64,000 bases of DNA from Methylobacterium sp. AMS5 (GTDB lineage: Bacteria; Pseudomonadota; Alphaproteobacteria; Rhizobiales; Beijerinckiaceae): positions 186,001 to 250,000 of the forward strand of contig NZ_CP006992.1 in NCBI RefSeq assembly GCF_001542815.1, read 5' to 3'. Below are positions 1-8,005 of this stretch, in pieces (positions within the stretch are counted from its first letter, which is position 1; each line of letters opens with the position of its first letter). The position numbers and the translations under genes are program-made. The notes beneath the pieces are model-generated. The model made no database searches, was not told where the DNA came from, and was given only the letters and a program-made list of their open reading frames with translations.

Positions 1-7
1 CGCGCCG

Positions 8-181
8 TCACCGCCGGGGCTCGTCCTTGCGCAGGTGGCGGCCATAGGCCTGCTCCTTTTCCTCCCGCTCCTTGATCAGGTCGGCATAGGCTTGGCGCAT
101 CTCGGGGGAAACGCTCACGCTCTTGCCCTTGGCGGGTTTGCGCTTGGGCGCCTTCTTGAAAGTGTCTGACGTGTCGGCCAT
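8..181 (-). CDS. Small basic hypothetical protein, 57 aa
   Basis: This short reading frame starts with ATG and ends at TGA, with a purine-rich GGGGGA ribosome site about 9 bases upstream. The protein is very lysine- and arginine-rich (KKAPKRKPAKGK near residues 9-20), followed by a predicted helix around residues 25-50 with the acidic/basic run KEREEKEQ. There is no signal peptide, membrane segment or known domain. It is transcribed away from leuD, so the 160-bp gap holds both promoters. A nucleic-acid-binding role would fit the charge but is only a guess. Codon use and GC match the neighbours, so I think it is a real gene of unknown function. Confidence 0.6.
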   Translation of the reverse strand: MADTSDTFKKAPKRKPAKGKSVSVSPEMRQAYADLIKEREEKEQAYGRHLRKDEPRR

Positions 182-341
182 CGGTCTCGCTATCCCCCTT
201 CGCGACCCATCTTATCATAACGCAAGCGCAATGCCGGCTGAAACGGAGCGGCTACCGGCGAAGCGCGTGGACTGCTAAAGACCGGCGGACCGAGGCCGGA
301 GGCTCTGTACCCGGCAGCCGACGACGATTTCGAGAAGACCC

Positions 342-947
342 ATGGAAAAGTTCACGACCCTGGAGGGCGTCGCCGCGCCCATGCGGATCATCAACATCGA
401 TACCGACCGCATCATCCCCAAGCAGTATCTCAAGACGATCAAGCGCACCGGGCTCGGCCAGGGCCTTTTCTCGGAGATGCGCTACAACGACGACGGCTCG
501 GAGAATCCCGATTTCGTCCTCAACCAGCCGGCCTACCGCCACGCCAAGACCCTGGTGGTCGGCGACAATTTCGGCTGCGGCTCCTCGCGCGAGCACGCGC
601 CCTGGGCGCTGGCCGATTTCGGCATCCGCTGCGTCATCTCCACCAGCTTCGCCGATATCTTCTTCAACAACTGCGCCAAGAACGGCATCCTCGCGATCGT
701 CGTCTCGCCGGAGGATCTGGAAAAGCTGTTCCAAGACGCGGAGCGCGGCGCCAATGCGACGCTGACGATCGATTTGGCGGCGCAGACCATCAAGGGCCCG
801 GACGGCGGCACCCTGCATTTCGATATCGACGAGGGCCGCAAGCACAACCTGCTCAACGGCCTCGACGAGATCGGCCTGACCCTCGACCAGAAGGCTCCGG
901 CAATCGACGCCTACGAGGCGAAGCTCGCCCAGCGCGAATGGGCCTGA
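342..947 (+). CDS. leuD: 3-isopropylmalate dehydratase small subunit (LeuD)
   Basis: LeuD is the small subunit of isopropylmalate isomerase, which converts 2-isopropylmalate to 3-isopropylmalate in leucine synthesis in the cytoplasm; it works with the iron-sulfur large subunit LeuC. The 201-residue length is standard. The N-terminus has the family pattern [14 protein letters not shown], and the swivelling-domain loop [15 protein letters not shown] near residues 77-91 is the substrate-recognition segment. The start MEKF is the usual one for the family. No leuC lies in the window, so the two subunits are not co-transcribed here. It converges with the pyroglutamyl-peptidase-like gene, with a palindromic repeat between them. 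Confidence 0.96.
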   Translation: MEKFTTLEGVAAPMRIINIDTDRIIPKQYLKTIKRTGLGQGLFSEMRYNDDGSENPDFVLNQPAYRHAKTLVVGDNFGCGSSREHAPWALADFGIRCVISTSFADIFFNNCAKNGILAIVVSPEDLEKLFQDAERGANATLTIDLAAQTIKGPDGGTLHFDIDEGRKHNLLNGLDEIGLTLDQKAPAIDAYEAKLAQREWA

Positions 948-955
948 GAACGGAA

Positions 956-1009
956 TAGAGCATCGTCCTTTTCCGACGGCCGGCAACCACCTTTCGGGAC
1001 GATGCTCTA
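956..1009 (-). repeat. Palindromic interspersed repeat, copy 1
   Basis: The 13-bp arms TAGAGCATCGTCC (956-968) and GGACGATGCTCTA (997-1009) are perfect inverted repeats. The interior contains the conserved core GGTGGTTGCCGGC when read on the minus strand. The right arm supplies the TAG stop codon of the minus-strand gene (1007-1009). Three more copies occur in the window, at 17119, 34229 and 41618. With no T-tract it is not a classical terminator. Confidence 0.85.
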
Positions 1010-1624
1010 AGGCTGCGCCCTGCCCCGCAAGGCGAGCACCCGGGCCGCTCCGATCAAGGCTCCGGTCCATCGATCGAGCGCGGGCCGGCGGCCTCCGCCG
1101 GCCTTCGGACGCTGGGTGCGCGGCGGCATCGGGATGTGCACGAAAACCGCCGGGCACCCCGTCGCCAGAACCCGATAATACGAGGCGTTGCACAGGTAGC
1201 GTCCGGCATCACGTGAAGCGGCGGCATCGAGGCCGGCGCGCTTCAGGGCGACCTGCACCTGCGCCGCCGCCCCGCTCCATCGCTGCGCCGGTCCATCCGG
1301 CTCGAACGCGAGCGATTTCCCCACCGTCCCACCCGCATCGGGAAACAACCGGCTGACCCGGTTGACCGCCCGCATCTCGATGCAGACGCGGGACCGGCGC
1401 GCGGCGACGCCAATCATCAGCACGGCACGCGGCCGCCTCGCCAGAACCGGAGCGAGTTGCGTGTCGAGGGCGTCGTAGCGCGTATCGAGCACGACGCAGT
1501 CCGGCGCGTAGCCGAGCCGGCGGCGCAGATGCGGCGAGGCCGCCAGACGCCGGGCGAGGCGCCCGCTCGGGTTGTCGGGCACGGTCGGGAACGGGCCGAA
1601 GCCCGTGATGAGCAGACGGCTCAC
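1007..1624 (-). CDS. Pyroglutamyl-peptidase I-like cysteine peptidase (family C15)
   Basis: Family C15 enzymes remove N-terminal pyroglutamate from peptides. The protein opens with the family pattern [10 protein letters not shown] and keeps all three catalytic positions: Glu in CIEMRAVNR, Cys in [10 protein letters not shown] and His in FVHIPMPP. Its 205 residues are typical. I choose the GTG at 1624 because it overlaps the meaB stop codon as GTGA, which implies translational coupling; a longer frame reaching to 1777 would run through meaB and has no family similarity there. The last codon before the stop abuts the palindromic repeat, which provides the TAG. The active site looks intact, but the substrate is not proven from sequence. 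Confidence 0.82.
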   Translation of the reverse strand: MSRLLITGFGPFPTVPDNPSGRLARRLAASPHLRRRLGYAPDCVVLDTRYDALDTQLAPVLARRPRAVLMIGVAARRSRVCIEMRAVNRVSRLFPDAGGTVGKSLAFEPDGPAQRWSGAAAQVQVALKRAGLDAAASRDAGRYLCNASYYRVLATGCPAVFVHIPMPPRTQRPKAGGGRRPALDRWTGALIGAARVLALRGRAQP

Positions 1625-2610
1625 AATCCGATCAGGGTAGCGATTGTATCGGCCCCCGCGGCGGGCGAGTGTTCGCCGCCCGCGACCGCCCGCTCCGCCG
1701 CGGCGGTGGCCTGCCGCACCTCGGCGCTCCCGACGAGGCGCTGGTGCAGCCGCTCGTGGACGAGAGCCCACATCCACTTGACGTCCTGCTCGCGGCGCTT
1801 GCCCGCGATCTCGCCGGTGGCGGTGAGCTTAGCGCGGTGATCCTCGATCCGGCTCCAGAGGGAATCGAGCCCCTTGCCGTGCAGGCCCGAGATCGTGACC
1901 ACCGGCGGCGTCCAAGTGGCGGAGGGCGGTGTCAGGATGTGGAGCGCGGCGCGGTATTCGGAGGCCGCCGCACTCGCCCGCCGCTCGCCGTCGCCATCGT
2001 CGGCCTTGTTGACCGCGATCATGTCGGCGAGTTCGAGAATGCCCTTCTTGATGCCCTGAAGCTCGTCGCCAGCGCCCGGCAGCATCAGCACGAGGAAGAA
2101 GTCGGTGAGGTCGGCCACCGCCGTCTCCGACTGGCCGACGCCGACGGTCTCGACCAGAATCACGTCGAAGCCGGCCGCCTCGCACAGGAGCATGGTCTCG
2201 CGGGTCTTGGCCGCGACGCCGCCGAGCGTGCCCGAGGAGGGCGAGGGCCGGATGAAGGCGTTGCGGTCGATGGCGAGCCGCGCCATCCGCGTCTTGTCGC
2301 CGAGGATCGAGCCGCCGGTGCGGGTCGAGGACGGATCGACGGCGAGCACCGCCACCTTGTGGCCCGCCGCGGTCAGGAGCGAGCCGAGCGCGTCGATGGT
2401 GGTGGACTTGCCGACGCCCGGCACGCCGGTGATGCCCACGCGGATCGCCCGCCCCGTATGCGGCAGCACCGCGTCGATGAGGTCACGCACCGCCGCCCGG
2501 TGATCGGCCCGGCGCGACTCGGCAAGCGTGATGGCGCGGGCGAGCGCCGCCCGGTCGCCGGCCAGAAGCCGCTCGCGGAGTGTGTCCATGTCGGGAAGGG
2601 TCGCGCTCAT
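1621..2610 (-). CDS. meaB: MeaB, GTPase chaperone of methylmalonyl-CoA mutase
   Basis: MeaB is a G3E-type P-loop GTPase that binds methylmalonyl-CoA mutase, gates adenosylcobalamin loading and protects the enzyme from inactivation. In methylotrophs it is needed for the ethylmalonyl-CoA pathway that regenerates glyoxylate. The Walker A motif GVPGVGKST is at about residues 62-70, followed by DPSS, the switch-like ETVGVGQSE and the base-recognition motif NKAD. The 329-residue frame from [11 protein letters not shown] agrees with the M. extorquens protein as I remember it, and is preferred to a 17-residue upstream extension. The C-terminal helical arm used for dimerisation is present. No mutase gene lies nearby; the only coupled gene is the C15 peptidase downstream. 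Confidence 0.97.
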   Translation of the reverse strand: MSATLPDMDTLRERLLAGDRAALARAITLAESRRADHRAAVRDLIDAVLPHTGRAIRVGITGVPGVGKSTTIDALGSLLTAAGHKVAVLAVDPSSTRTGGSILGDKTRMARLAIDRNAFIRPSPSSGTLGGVAAKTRETMLLCEAAGFDVILVETVGVGQSETAVADLTDFFLVLMLPGAGDELQGIKKGILELADMIAVNKADDGDGERRASAAASEYRAALHILTPPSATWTPPVVTISGLHGKGLDSLWSRIEDHRAKLTATGEIAGKRREQDVKWMWALVHERLHQRLVGSAEVRQATAAAERAVAGGEHSPAAGADTIATLIGL

Positions 2611-2756
2611 GGCCCCTTCATGCCGGGGCTGCGGGCGGGCGTCGAGTGCCCAAAATCCCAATCGTGCCCCGCCACGGTCAAGATCCTGCGCGAAGGAGGA
2701 GCGCCCAGCGCCGGCTTGCCACCGGAGCGGGATTCCTCGGGGACTCGAAACCGCTC

Positions 2757-3791
2757 ATGCAGCCCTCCGACGCGACCCGCCGCTCTCTCCTGCGCCTCAT
2801 GGGGTTGGCTGGCGTGGCCGGACTCTCCCCTGCCCTGTCGGCCTGCGTCATGGACGGGCTTGCCACCGGCACCGTCGGCGAAACGCAGTCGGCGCTCGAC
2901 GTGAGCCCGGTGCTCCTCATCGCCACCACCCGTCGCCCCGCTGCCGGCAATCCGCCGAAGGCGCCGTTCTTCGGCTCGGAGCGCGGCCGGGGCCTGAGCT
3001 TTGCAGAGGCGCGCATGACCGCGCCGGACCGCTCGCTGATCGGTAAGGTTTCGGCGGTGGTGGGCGGTGATTGGGGCGTCCGCTCCGTCGGCGACGTCAC
3101 GACGGGGTCGGGCGCGGCGGCGGCCTTCGCCCAATCCGCCTTCGGCCGCGACGTGCTGATCTACGTCCATGGCTACCGCGAAAGCTTCGAATCGGCTGCG
3201 GTCAGCGCCGCCCGCCTCTCCGACGGCATCCGCTTCAACGGCGCCTCGGCCCTGTTCACATGGCCCTCCGCCGCGGCGACCTTCGATTACGGCTACGACC
3301 GCGAGAGCGCGCTGTGGTCCCGCGACGCGTTCGAGGACCTCCTGAAGACCGTGGCGACCACGCCGAGCGGCGGGCGCATCCACATCGTCGCCCACTCGAT
3401 GGGCACGCTCCTCACGCTGGAGACTTTGCGCATGCTGCGGGCGGAGGCCGGCGAGGCGGCGGTCGCCCGGATCGGCGCAGTGGTGCTTGCCGCCCCGGAC
3501 ATCGACATCGACCTGTTTGCCAACGGCGTCGAGCGCCTGGGCCCGGACGCCAAGCGCATCACCGTCATCTCGGCGACGAACGACCGCGCACTCGAACTGT
3601 CGGGCGCCATTGCCGGCGGTGTCGTCCGCGCCGGCGCCGCCGACCGGGAGCGCCTGGAGGCTTTGGGCGTACGCGTGGCCGATGCCTCGGATTACGGCGG
3701 CGGCCTCTTCAACCACGATCTGTTCCTGTCGAACCGCGAGGTTCAAGCCGTCGTGAAGCGGGCCGTCTCGCGGGGCAGCAGCGGCACCTGA
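2757..3791 (+). CDS. DUF900-type alpha/beta hydrolase, predicted lipoprotein
   Basis: The 344-residue protein has an export signal with twin arginines (TRRSLLRLMG) and a lipobox ending LSAC near residue 25, so it is probably anchored in the membrane facing the periplasm. The body is an alpha/beta hydrolase of the DUF900 type: VLIYVHGYRESF holds the oxyanion region, the nucleophile elbow is AHSMGT (Ser214), and later Asp (APDIDIDLF) and His (NHDLF) complete a plausible triad. DUF900 proteins are uncharacterised esterases. I choose ATG 2757 because the signal peptide starts there; in-frame upstream codons have no signal sequence and read through the meaB promoter region. Substrate unknown. Confidence 0.85.
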   Translation: MQPSDATRRSLLRLMGLAGVAGLSPALSACVMDGLATGTVGETQSALDVSPVLLIATTRRPAAGNPPKAPFFGSERGRGLSFAEARMTAPDRSLIGKVSAVVGGDWGVRSVGDVTTGSGAAAAFAQSAFGRDVLIYVHGYRESFESAAVSAARLSDGIRFNGASALFTWPSAAATFDYGYDRESALWSRDAFEDLLKTVATTPSGGRIHIVAHSMGTLLTLETLRMLRAEAGEAAVARIGAVVLAAPDIDIDLFANGVERLGPDAKRITVISATNDRALELSGAIAGGVVRAGAADRERLEALGVRVADASDYGGGLFNHDLFLSNREVQAVVKRAVSRGSSGT

Positions 3792-3976
3792 GGCAAAAGC
3801 AGGCGCGTCGATTGTCGCTTTGCGGCGATTGCCCTGAACGCGTGGCTTTCGCCCATCGACGAATCCGACCCCGGCGTCCTACAAGCGCCGCCGAACCCGG
3901 CCAGTCCGGTCCGGGTTTCCCGCGCAGCGCCGCCTGTCGGCCCGCGGCTCTTTCCCCTCTTTCGAGGACAGTCCCG

Positions 3977-4324
3977 ATGTTCACGCTCGAGATCGACGGC
4001 AAGGCGATCGCGGTCATCAACGGCGACGAGGCGACCGCCCGCGACCTGTTCACCTGCGACGGCTTCAAGGAAGACATCCGCACGATGACGATCGACGGCC
4101 AGCCGATCTGGAACGGCACGTCGGACCTGATCGTACGCAAGGCCAATGAGGACGAGATCGAAGAGTTCGAGGACGCGCTCGCCGCCGATGACGGCGAGGG
4201 CGATTTCGAGCCCGACGCACAGCACGATGCGAAAGGCGACGGCTCCGACGACGAGGACGAGGCCGACATCGTCTTCCTCGTGGACATCGACGACGAGGAC
4301 GAGGATCAGACGCTCGACGCCTGA
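3977..4324 (+). CDS. Highly acidic hypothetical protein, 115 aa
   Basis: The N-terminal half (about residues 1-60, starting MFTLEIDGKAIAVING) alternates beta and helix and looks folded. The C-terminal half is almost entirely Asp and Glu with a short hydrophobic break, DIVFLVDID, near the end. No catalytic motif, signal peptide or membrane segment is visible. The start is the ATG after a CGAGGACA ribosome site; in-frame sequence upstream is not similar in composition. It is a single-gene unit converging with the S9 peptidase. Acidic proteins of this shape may bind metal or basic proteins or mimic DNA, but nothing here distinguishes these. I do not recognise a named family. Confidence 0.75.
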   Translation: MFTLEIDGKAIAVINGDEATARDLFTCDGFKEDIRTMTIDGQPIWNGTSDLIVRKANEDEIEEFEDALAADDGEGDFEPDAQHDAKGDGSDDEDEADIVFLVDIDDEDEDQTLDA

Positions 4325-4352
4325 CGGAACGCGGATTTCCACCTCAACAAAC

Positions 4353-4429
4353 GCCATGCCGGCGAAGGCCGCCGGCATGGCCCTGCATGATCGGGAGGCG
4401 CGCCGCCGGCCCTTTCTGAACCGGCGGCG
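4353..4429. terminator. Pair of hairpins between convergent genes
   Basis: There are two GC-rich stem-loops: GCCATGCCGGC (4353-4363) pairs perfectly with 4371-4381, and CGCCGCCGG (4401-4409) with 4421-4429. They separate two convergent genes, as expected for bidirectional termination. Neither is followed by a good T-tract, so efficiency is uncertain. Confidence 0.5.
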
Positions 4430-4432
4430 GGA

Positions 4433-6313
4433 TTAGCCTTCCCGCACCACCTGCATCGACGTCCCGGCCGATTCGTCCTCGCGGATCGGCTCGCAGCGCC
4501 CGCCGAGATGGCGCGCCAGGAACTCCTCAGCGCGGGCGAAGAAGGCGAGCCGGTTGGCCGGGCGCACGAGGCCGTGGCCCTCGTCCGGAAACAGCAGGTA
4601 CGTCACCGGGATGCCGCCGCGCTCCATCGCCGCGACCATCTGATCGGATTCGGCTTGGCGGACCCGCGGATCGTTGGCGCCCTGCACGATCAAGAGCGGC
4701 GCCTTGATCCGGTCGGCGAAGGTGACCGGGGAGCGCTCGCGGATCAGCGCCATGCCCTCCTCGGTATCGGGATTGCCGATGGCGCGGTGGAGCTGCGCCC
4801 GCATCGCCTCCCAATAGGGCGGGATCGTCCGCACCAAAGTTTCGAGGTTGGCCGGGCCGACGAGGTCGATGCCGCAGGCGTACGATCCCGGATTACGGGT
4901 CAGCGCCATCAGCGTGGCATAGCCGCCGTAGCTGCCGCCCATGATCGCGACGCGAGCGGGATCGGACACACCTTGCGCCACCGCCCAGGCGACGGCGTCG
5001 CTGAGGTCGTCGTCCATCCGCCGGCCCCATTCGCGGTCGCCCGCATTGAGGAAGGCTTTCCCGAAGCCGGTCGAGGAGCGGAAGTTGACGCTGAGCGCGG
5101 CATAGCCGCGGTTGGCCAGCCATTGATGGATGCCGTCGAAGCCGAAGCTGTCGCGCGCCCACGGGCCACCATGGACGAGCAGCACCAGCGGGCCGGGGCC
5201 CTGCGCGTCGAGCGGGCGGCTGAGATACGAGACGAGATCGAGGCCGTCACGGGAGCGGATAATCGCCGGGCTCATCGGGGCGAGCGGCGCACCCTCCAGC
5301 TCCGGCCGGGCGCTGCCGAGCGAGCGCAGCGTCTTCGCCCGTCGGTCGTAGATCGCAGCCTCGCCGACGCGGGTGTCGGCGCGGGCCACCACGATCCAGA
5401 GCGTATCGTCCTCGGTGCGGCTCGCCGGATACCAGTCGCCGAGCCCCTGCGTTTCGAGGAAGGCGAAGTCGTCGGTCAAGCGCGGGTCGAGCACGTGCCA
5501 GGATTTGCGGGCATGGGTGACCGAGTAGGCGACCGGCTCGTGCGTCTCGGCATCCTGCAGCACCGCGCCGATATCCGCCTCCTCGTGCGCGGCGAGCACG
5601 CGGGTCTCGCCGGTGGCGAGATCGATGCGGGTGAGTGCGGCGGTGTTGCGCCCGCGGCTGTCGCGGCAGAACAGGGCGGTGCCGGCGGCGTCGAGATTCT
5701 CCGCGCCGGAGACGCGGGCATCCTCCGGCGGGAAGGTGAGCCACGGCTTCCAGTTCGCACCGTCGGGGGCGATCAACTGGCTCGAACCGTCCGGAAGGTT
5801 GCGAAAGGCGAAGCGCACGGCGTAGCGCTCGTCGATCAGGAAGCCGGCGAAGCCCGGATTCTCGATCACGAGGCTGCGCTCGCCGGTGGCGAGATCGACG
5901 CTGTGGAGATCATGAAAGCGCGGGTCGCGGTCGTTGATCGCGACGAGCACGCGGTCGCGCACGATGCGGCTCAAGCCCACGATCGCCGCGGCAATGCCGG
6001 GGATCGGCGTCAGGTCGCGCCGTACGCCCGTGGTGAGATCCACGGCGTAGAGGTGGTTGTTCTCGTCGCCGTCCGCGTCCTGCACGTAGAGCAGGTGGCG
6101 CCCGTCATAGGCGAAGGCGTAGGCGTCGATGCCGCGGCGGCGGTCGGCCGTGACGGGCACGGCCGCATCGAGGTCGTCGACCAGCGCCGACCAGATGTTG
6201 AGCACGCTCTCATGGGGCGCCACCCAACCGAGCCGGCGCCCGTCGGGGCTGATCTGATGACCGTAGCGCGTCGGGTTACCGAAGAGATGCGCGCGCGGGA
6301 TCAGATCGACCAT
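4433..6313 (-). CDS. S9 family prolyl-oligopeptidase-type peptidase
   Basis: This is a 626-residue cytoplasmic serine peptidase of the acylaminoacyl-peptidase/prolyl-oligopeptidase group. The N-terminal ~350 residues form repeated short beta-propeller blades (patterns such as ISPDGRRLGWV and YAFAYDGRHLLYV). The C-terminal alpha/beta hydrolase has HGGPW for the oxyanion hole, nucleophile GGSYGGYA (Ser461), Asp548 in NDPRV and His580 in DEGHG, so the triad is complete. There is no signal peptide. Such enzymes act on small peptides or N-acylated peptides because the propeller excludes folded proteins. It is transcribed alone, with the L,D-transpeptidase gene upstream on the same strand. Confidence 0.92.
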   Translation of the reverse strand: MVDLIPRAHLFGNPTRYGHQISPDGRRLGWVAPHESVLNIWSALVDDLDAAVPVTADRRRGIDAYAFAYDGRHLLYVQDADGDENNHLYAVDLTTGVRRDLTPIPGIAAAIVGLSRIVRDRVLVAINDRDPRFHDLHSVDLATGERSLVIENPGFAGFLIDERYAVRFAFRNLPDGSSQLIAPDGANWKPWLTFPPEDARVSGAENLDAAGTALFCRDSRGRNTAALTRIDLATGETRVLAAHEEADIGAVLQDAETHEPVAYSVTHARKSWHVLDPRLTDDFAFLETQGLGDWYPASRTEDDTLWIVVARADTRVGEAAIYDRRAKTLRSLGSARPELEGAPLAPMSPAIIRSRDGLDLVSYLSRPLDAQGPGPLVLLVHGGPWARDSFGFDGIHQWLANRGYAALSVNFRSSTGFGKAFLNAGDREWGRRMDDDLSDAVAWAVAQGVSDPARVAIMGGSYGGYATLMALTRNPGSYACGIDLVGPANLETLVRTIPPYWEAMRAQLHRAIGNPDTEEGMALIRERSPVTFADRIKAPLLIVQGANDPRVRQAESDQMVAAMERGGIPVTYLLFPDEGHGLVRPANRLAFFARAEEFLARHLGGRCEPIREDESAGTSMQVVREG

Positions 6314-6381
6314 GATGCTTCCTCGTTTCGGGCGCCCTTCGTCCGAAGGCGGGCGGACCGTGAGAGGAAACTATCGCGGGA

Positions 6382-7299
6382 TCAGCCGAGCACCACCACC
6401 TTCGCGCCGACTTCGACGCGGTTGAACAGGTCGATGGCGTCCTGATTGATCATGCGGATGCAGCCGGACGACACGCTCTTGCCGATGGAGTGCGGCTCCA
6501 GCGTGCCGTGGATGCGGAACAGCGTGTCCTTGTTGTTCTGCCAGAGGTACATGGCCCGGGCGCCGAGCGGGTTGCGGCTGCCGCCGGGGACGCCGAGACC
6601 GCTCTGGAGCTTGTCGACCTCGCGGGCGAGGTCCGGCCGGCGGGCGATCATCTCCTTGGGCGGATACCAATCCGGCCAGGCCTGCTTCGAGTTGACGGTG
6701 GCGCTGCCCGACCACGAGAAGCCCTGCTTGCCCACGCCGACGCCGTAACGCCGCGCCCGGCCGTTCGGCAGGACGAGGTAGAGGAAGTGCGCCTTGGGAT
6801 CGACGACGATGGTGCCCGGAGCCTCGTTCGTGCGGAAATCGACCTCCTGGCGCAGGTAGACCGGATCGAACTTCTTGTAAGGGATCGCCTGGACCGGGAA
6901 CGGCTCGTTGGCGATCGCCGCGTAGGCCCGCGTGTAATCGATCGGGCCGCTATCGGGCTCCTGCGGCGGCACCGGATAACCGGCCTGCTGCTGGCGCGGC
7001 GTCTGGTTCGGCGCCTCGGCGGCCGGCGGCTCGCCCGTGCGCTCGGCCCGGCGACGGGCATAGGCCTCGGCGTCGAGATCCGTCTGCGAATCCGGCACCG
7101 GCCGTCCGTTGCTCACCCGGCCGTTATAGGGAACGTATTGCCCGCCCCGGCGGCGGTAGAGTTGGCCGGCGCTGTCCTGATAGAGACGGTCGTCATCGAA
7201 GCCCTCGAAACTCTGGGCGAGGACGCGCGCCGGAAGGCTCGCGAGCCCGAGGCTCGTCACGGCTCCGAGAAGAAGCTTACGGCGGTTCTGAACTGACAT
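6382..7299 (-). CDS. L,D-transpeptidase, YkuD domain, exported
   Basis: YkuD transpeptidases make 3-3 peptidoglycan cross-links or tether proteins to peptidoglycan in the periplasm. The 305-residue protein begins with a Tat-like signal (NRRKLLLGAV ... ARVLAQ). A proline/arginine-rich linker covers about residues 60-130, and the YkuD domain is in the C-terminal half. The catalytic motif HGTLEP...SVSSGCIRM carries Cys280. I start at ATG 7299 because the signal peptide begins there; a 22-residue extension is also open but adds nothing recognisable. The linker starts with YRRRGGQYVPY, which may contact the wall. The enzyme appears intact. Confidence 0.93.
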   Translation of the reverse strand: MSVQNRRKLLLGAVTSLGLASLPARVLAQSFEGFDDDRLYQDSAGQLYRRRGGQYVPYNGRVSNGRPVPDSQTDLDAEAYARRRAERTGEPPAAEAPNQTPRQQQAGYPVPPQEPDSGPIDYTRAYAAIANEPFPVQAIPYKKFDPVYLRQEVDFRTNEAPGTIVVDPKAHFLYLVLPNGRARRYGVGVGKQGFSWSGSATVNSKQAWPDWYPPKEMIARRPDLAREVDKLQSGLGVPGGSRNPLGARAMYLWQNNKDTLFRIHGTLEPHSIGKSVSSGCIRMINQDAIDLFNRVEVGAKVVVLG

Positions 7300-7639
7300 G
7301 GATCGCTCGATCGAATAGGCCGGGCCGGGAAACGTCTCCGGAATACGGGAAACGGTCACGATCATCCGGGCCGGCTGAACTGCCCCGCTTGCTCCCTAGC
7401 AAGGAAGCGGCCTGGCGTCAGGGCCGAACGCAACCGTCACGCCTCTTGCACCGGCAAGTGTGCGAACATTGTGTCCGAAAGGTTACACGCACGGCCGCCA
7501 TGCGCGGAATGAGGAGCTTTAACGATTTCGTAAAAAAGGTGCGGATTCCGGGGCGAATTGTGGCGGGCGGCAATTGCATTGGCCGAGCCGATCTCTAGAT
7601 CAAGCGTAGCCGTTCGGCCCGATCCACGGACCCCTTCCC
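7300..7639. other. Intergenic region with divergent promoters
   Basis: This 340-bp gap lies between two divergently transcribed genes for exported proteins. It is relatively AT-rich around 7480-7560 and must hold both promoters, but I find no convincing -35/-10 pair, hairpin or repeat, and no coding frame. Confidence 0.5.
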
Positions 7640-7885
7640 TTGCGCGCCTCCCTCCTCCGCTCCTCGCTCGGACTGCTTTGCCTCGGCCTGACTCTGCCCG
7701 GCGAGGCCCTCGCCGCCCGCAAGGCGGCCCCGGCGCGGACGGCGGTCGCGCAGGCGGCACCGCAGACGCTCGGGCCACAGACCGCCTGGACCGCCGCCGA
7801 ATCCCCCAACTGCAACCGCGTGCGGCGCAAGCTCTGGCAGGCCGACGAGGGCTGGATCGTGAAGACGGTCACCGTCTGCCACTGA
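7640..7885 (+). CDS. Small secreted hypothetical protein with two cysteines, 81 aa
   Basis: The frame starts with TTG and codes for a clear Sec signal peptide (SLLRSSLGLLCLGLTLP ... ALAA, cleavage near residue 25). The mature part has an Ala/Pro-rich linker, then a compact end NCNRVRRKLWQADEGW...TVTVCH. Its two cysteines could form one disulfide in the periplasm. No family is recognised. The gene lies 120 bp upstream of sbcD on the same strand. The start could also be a later codon, but the signal peptide would then be lost. Confidence 0.6.
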   Translation: MRASLLRSSLGLLCLGLTLPGEALAARKAAPARTAVAQAAPQTLGPQTAWTAAESPNCNRVRRKLWQADEGWIVKTVTVCH

Positions 7886-8005
7886 GCCGATCGCCCACAA
7901 GACACAGGAGATCTCGGCCTCGCGGCCGGGATTCTCTCGAAGCCGGCGGCCGAACCCGCTACAAACCGCTCGAGGCGGCGACGGTCGCGGCCCCGGTAGC
8001 GGTGA

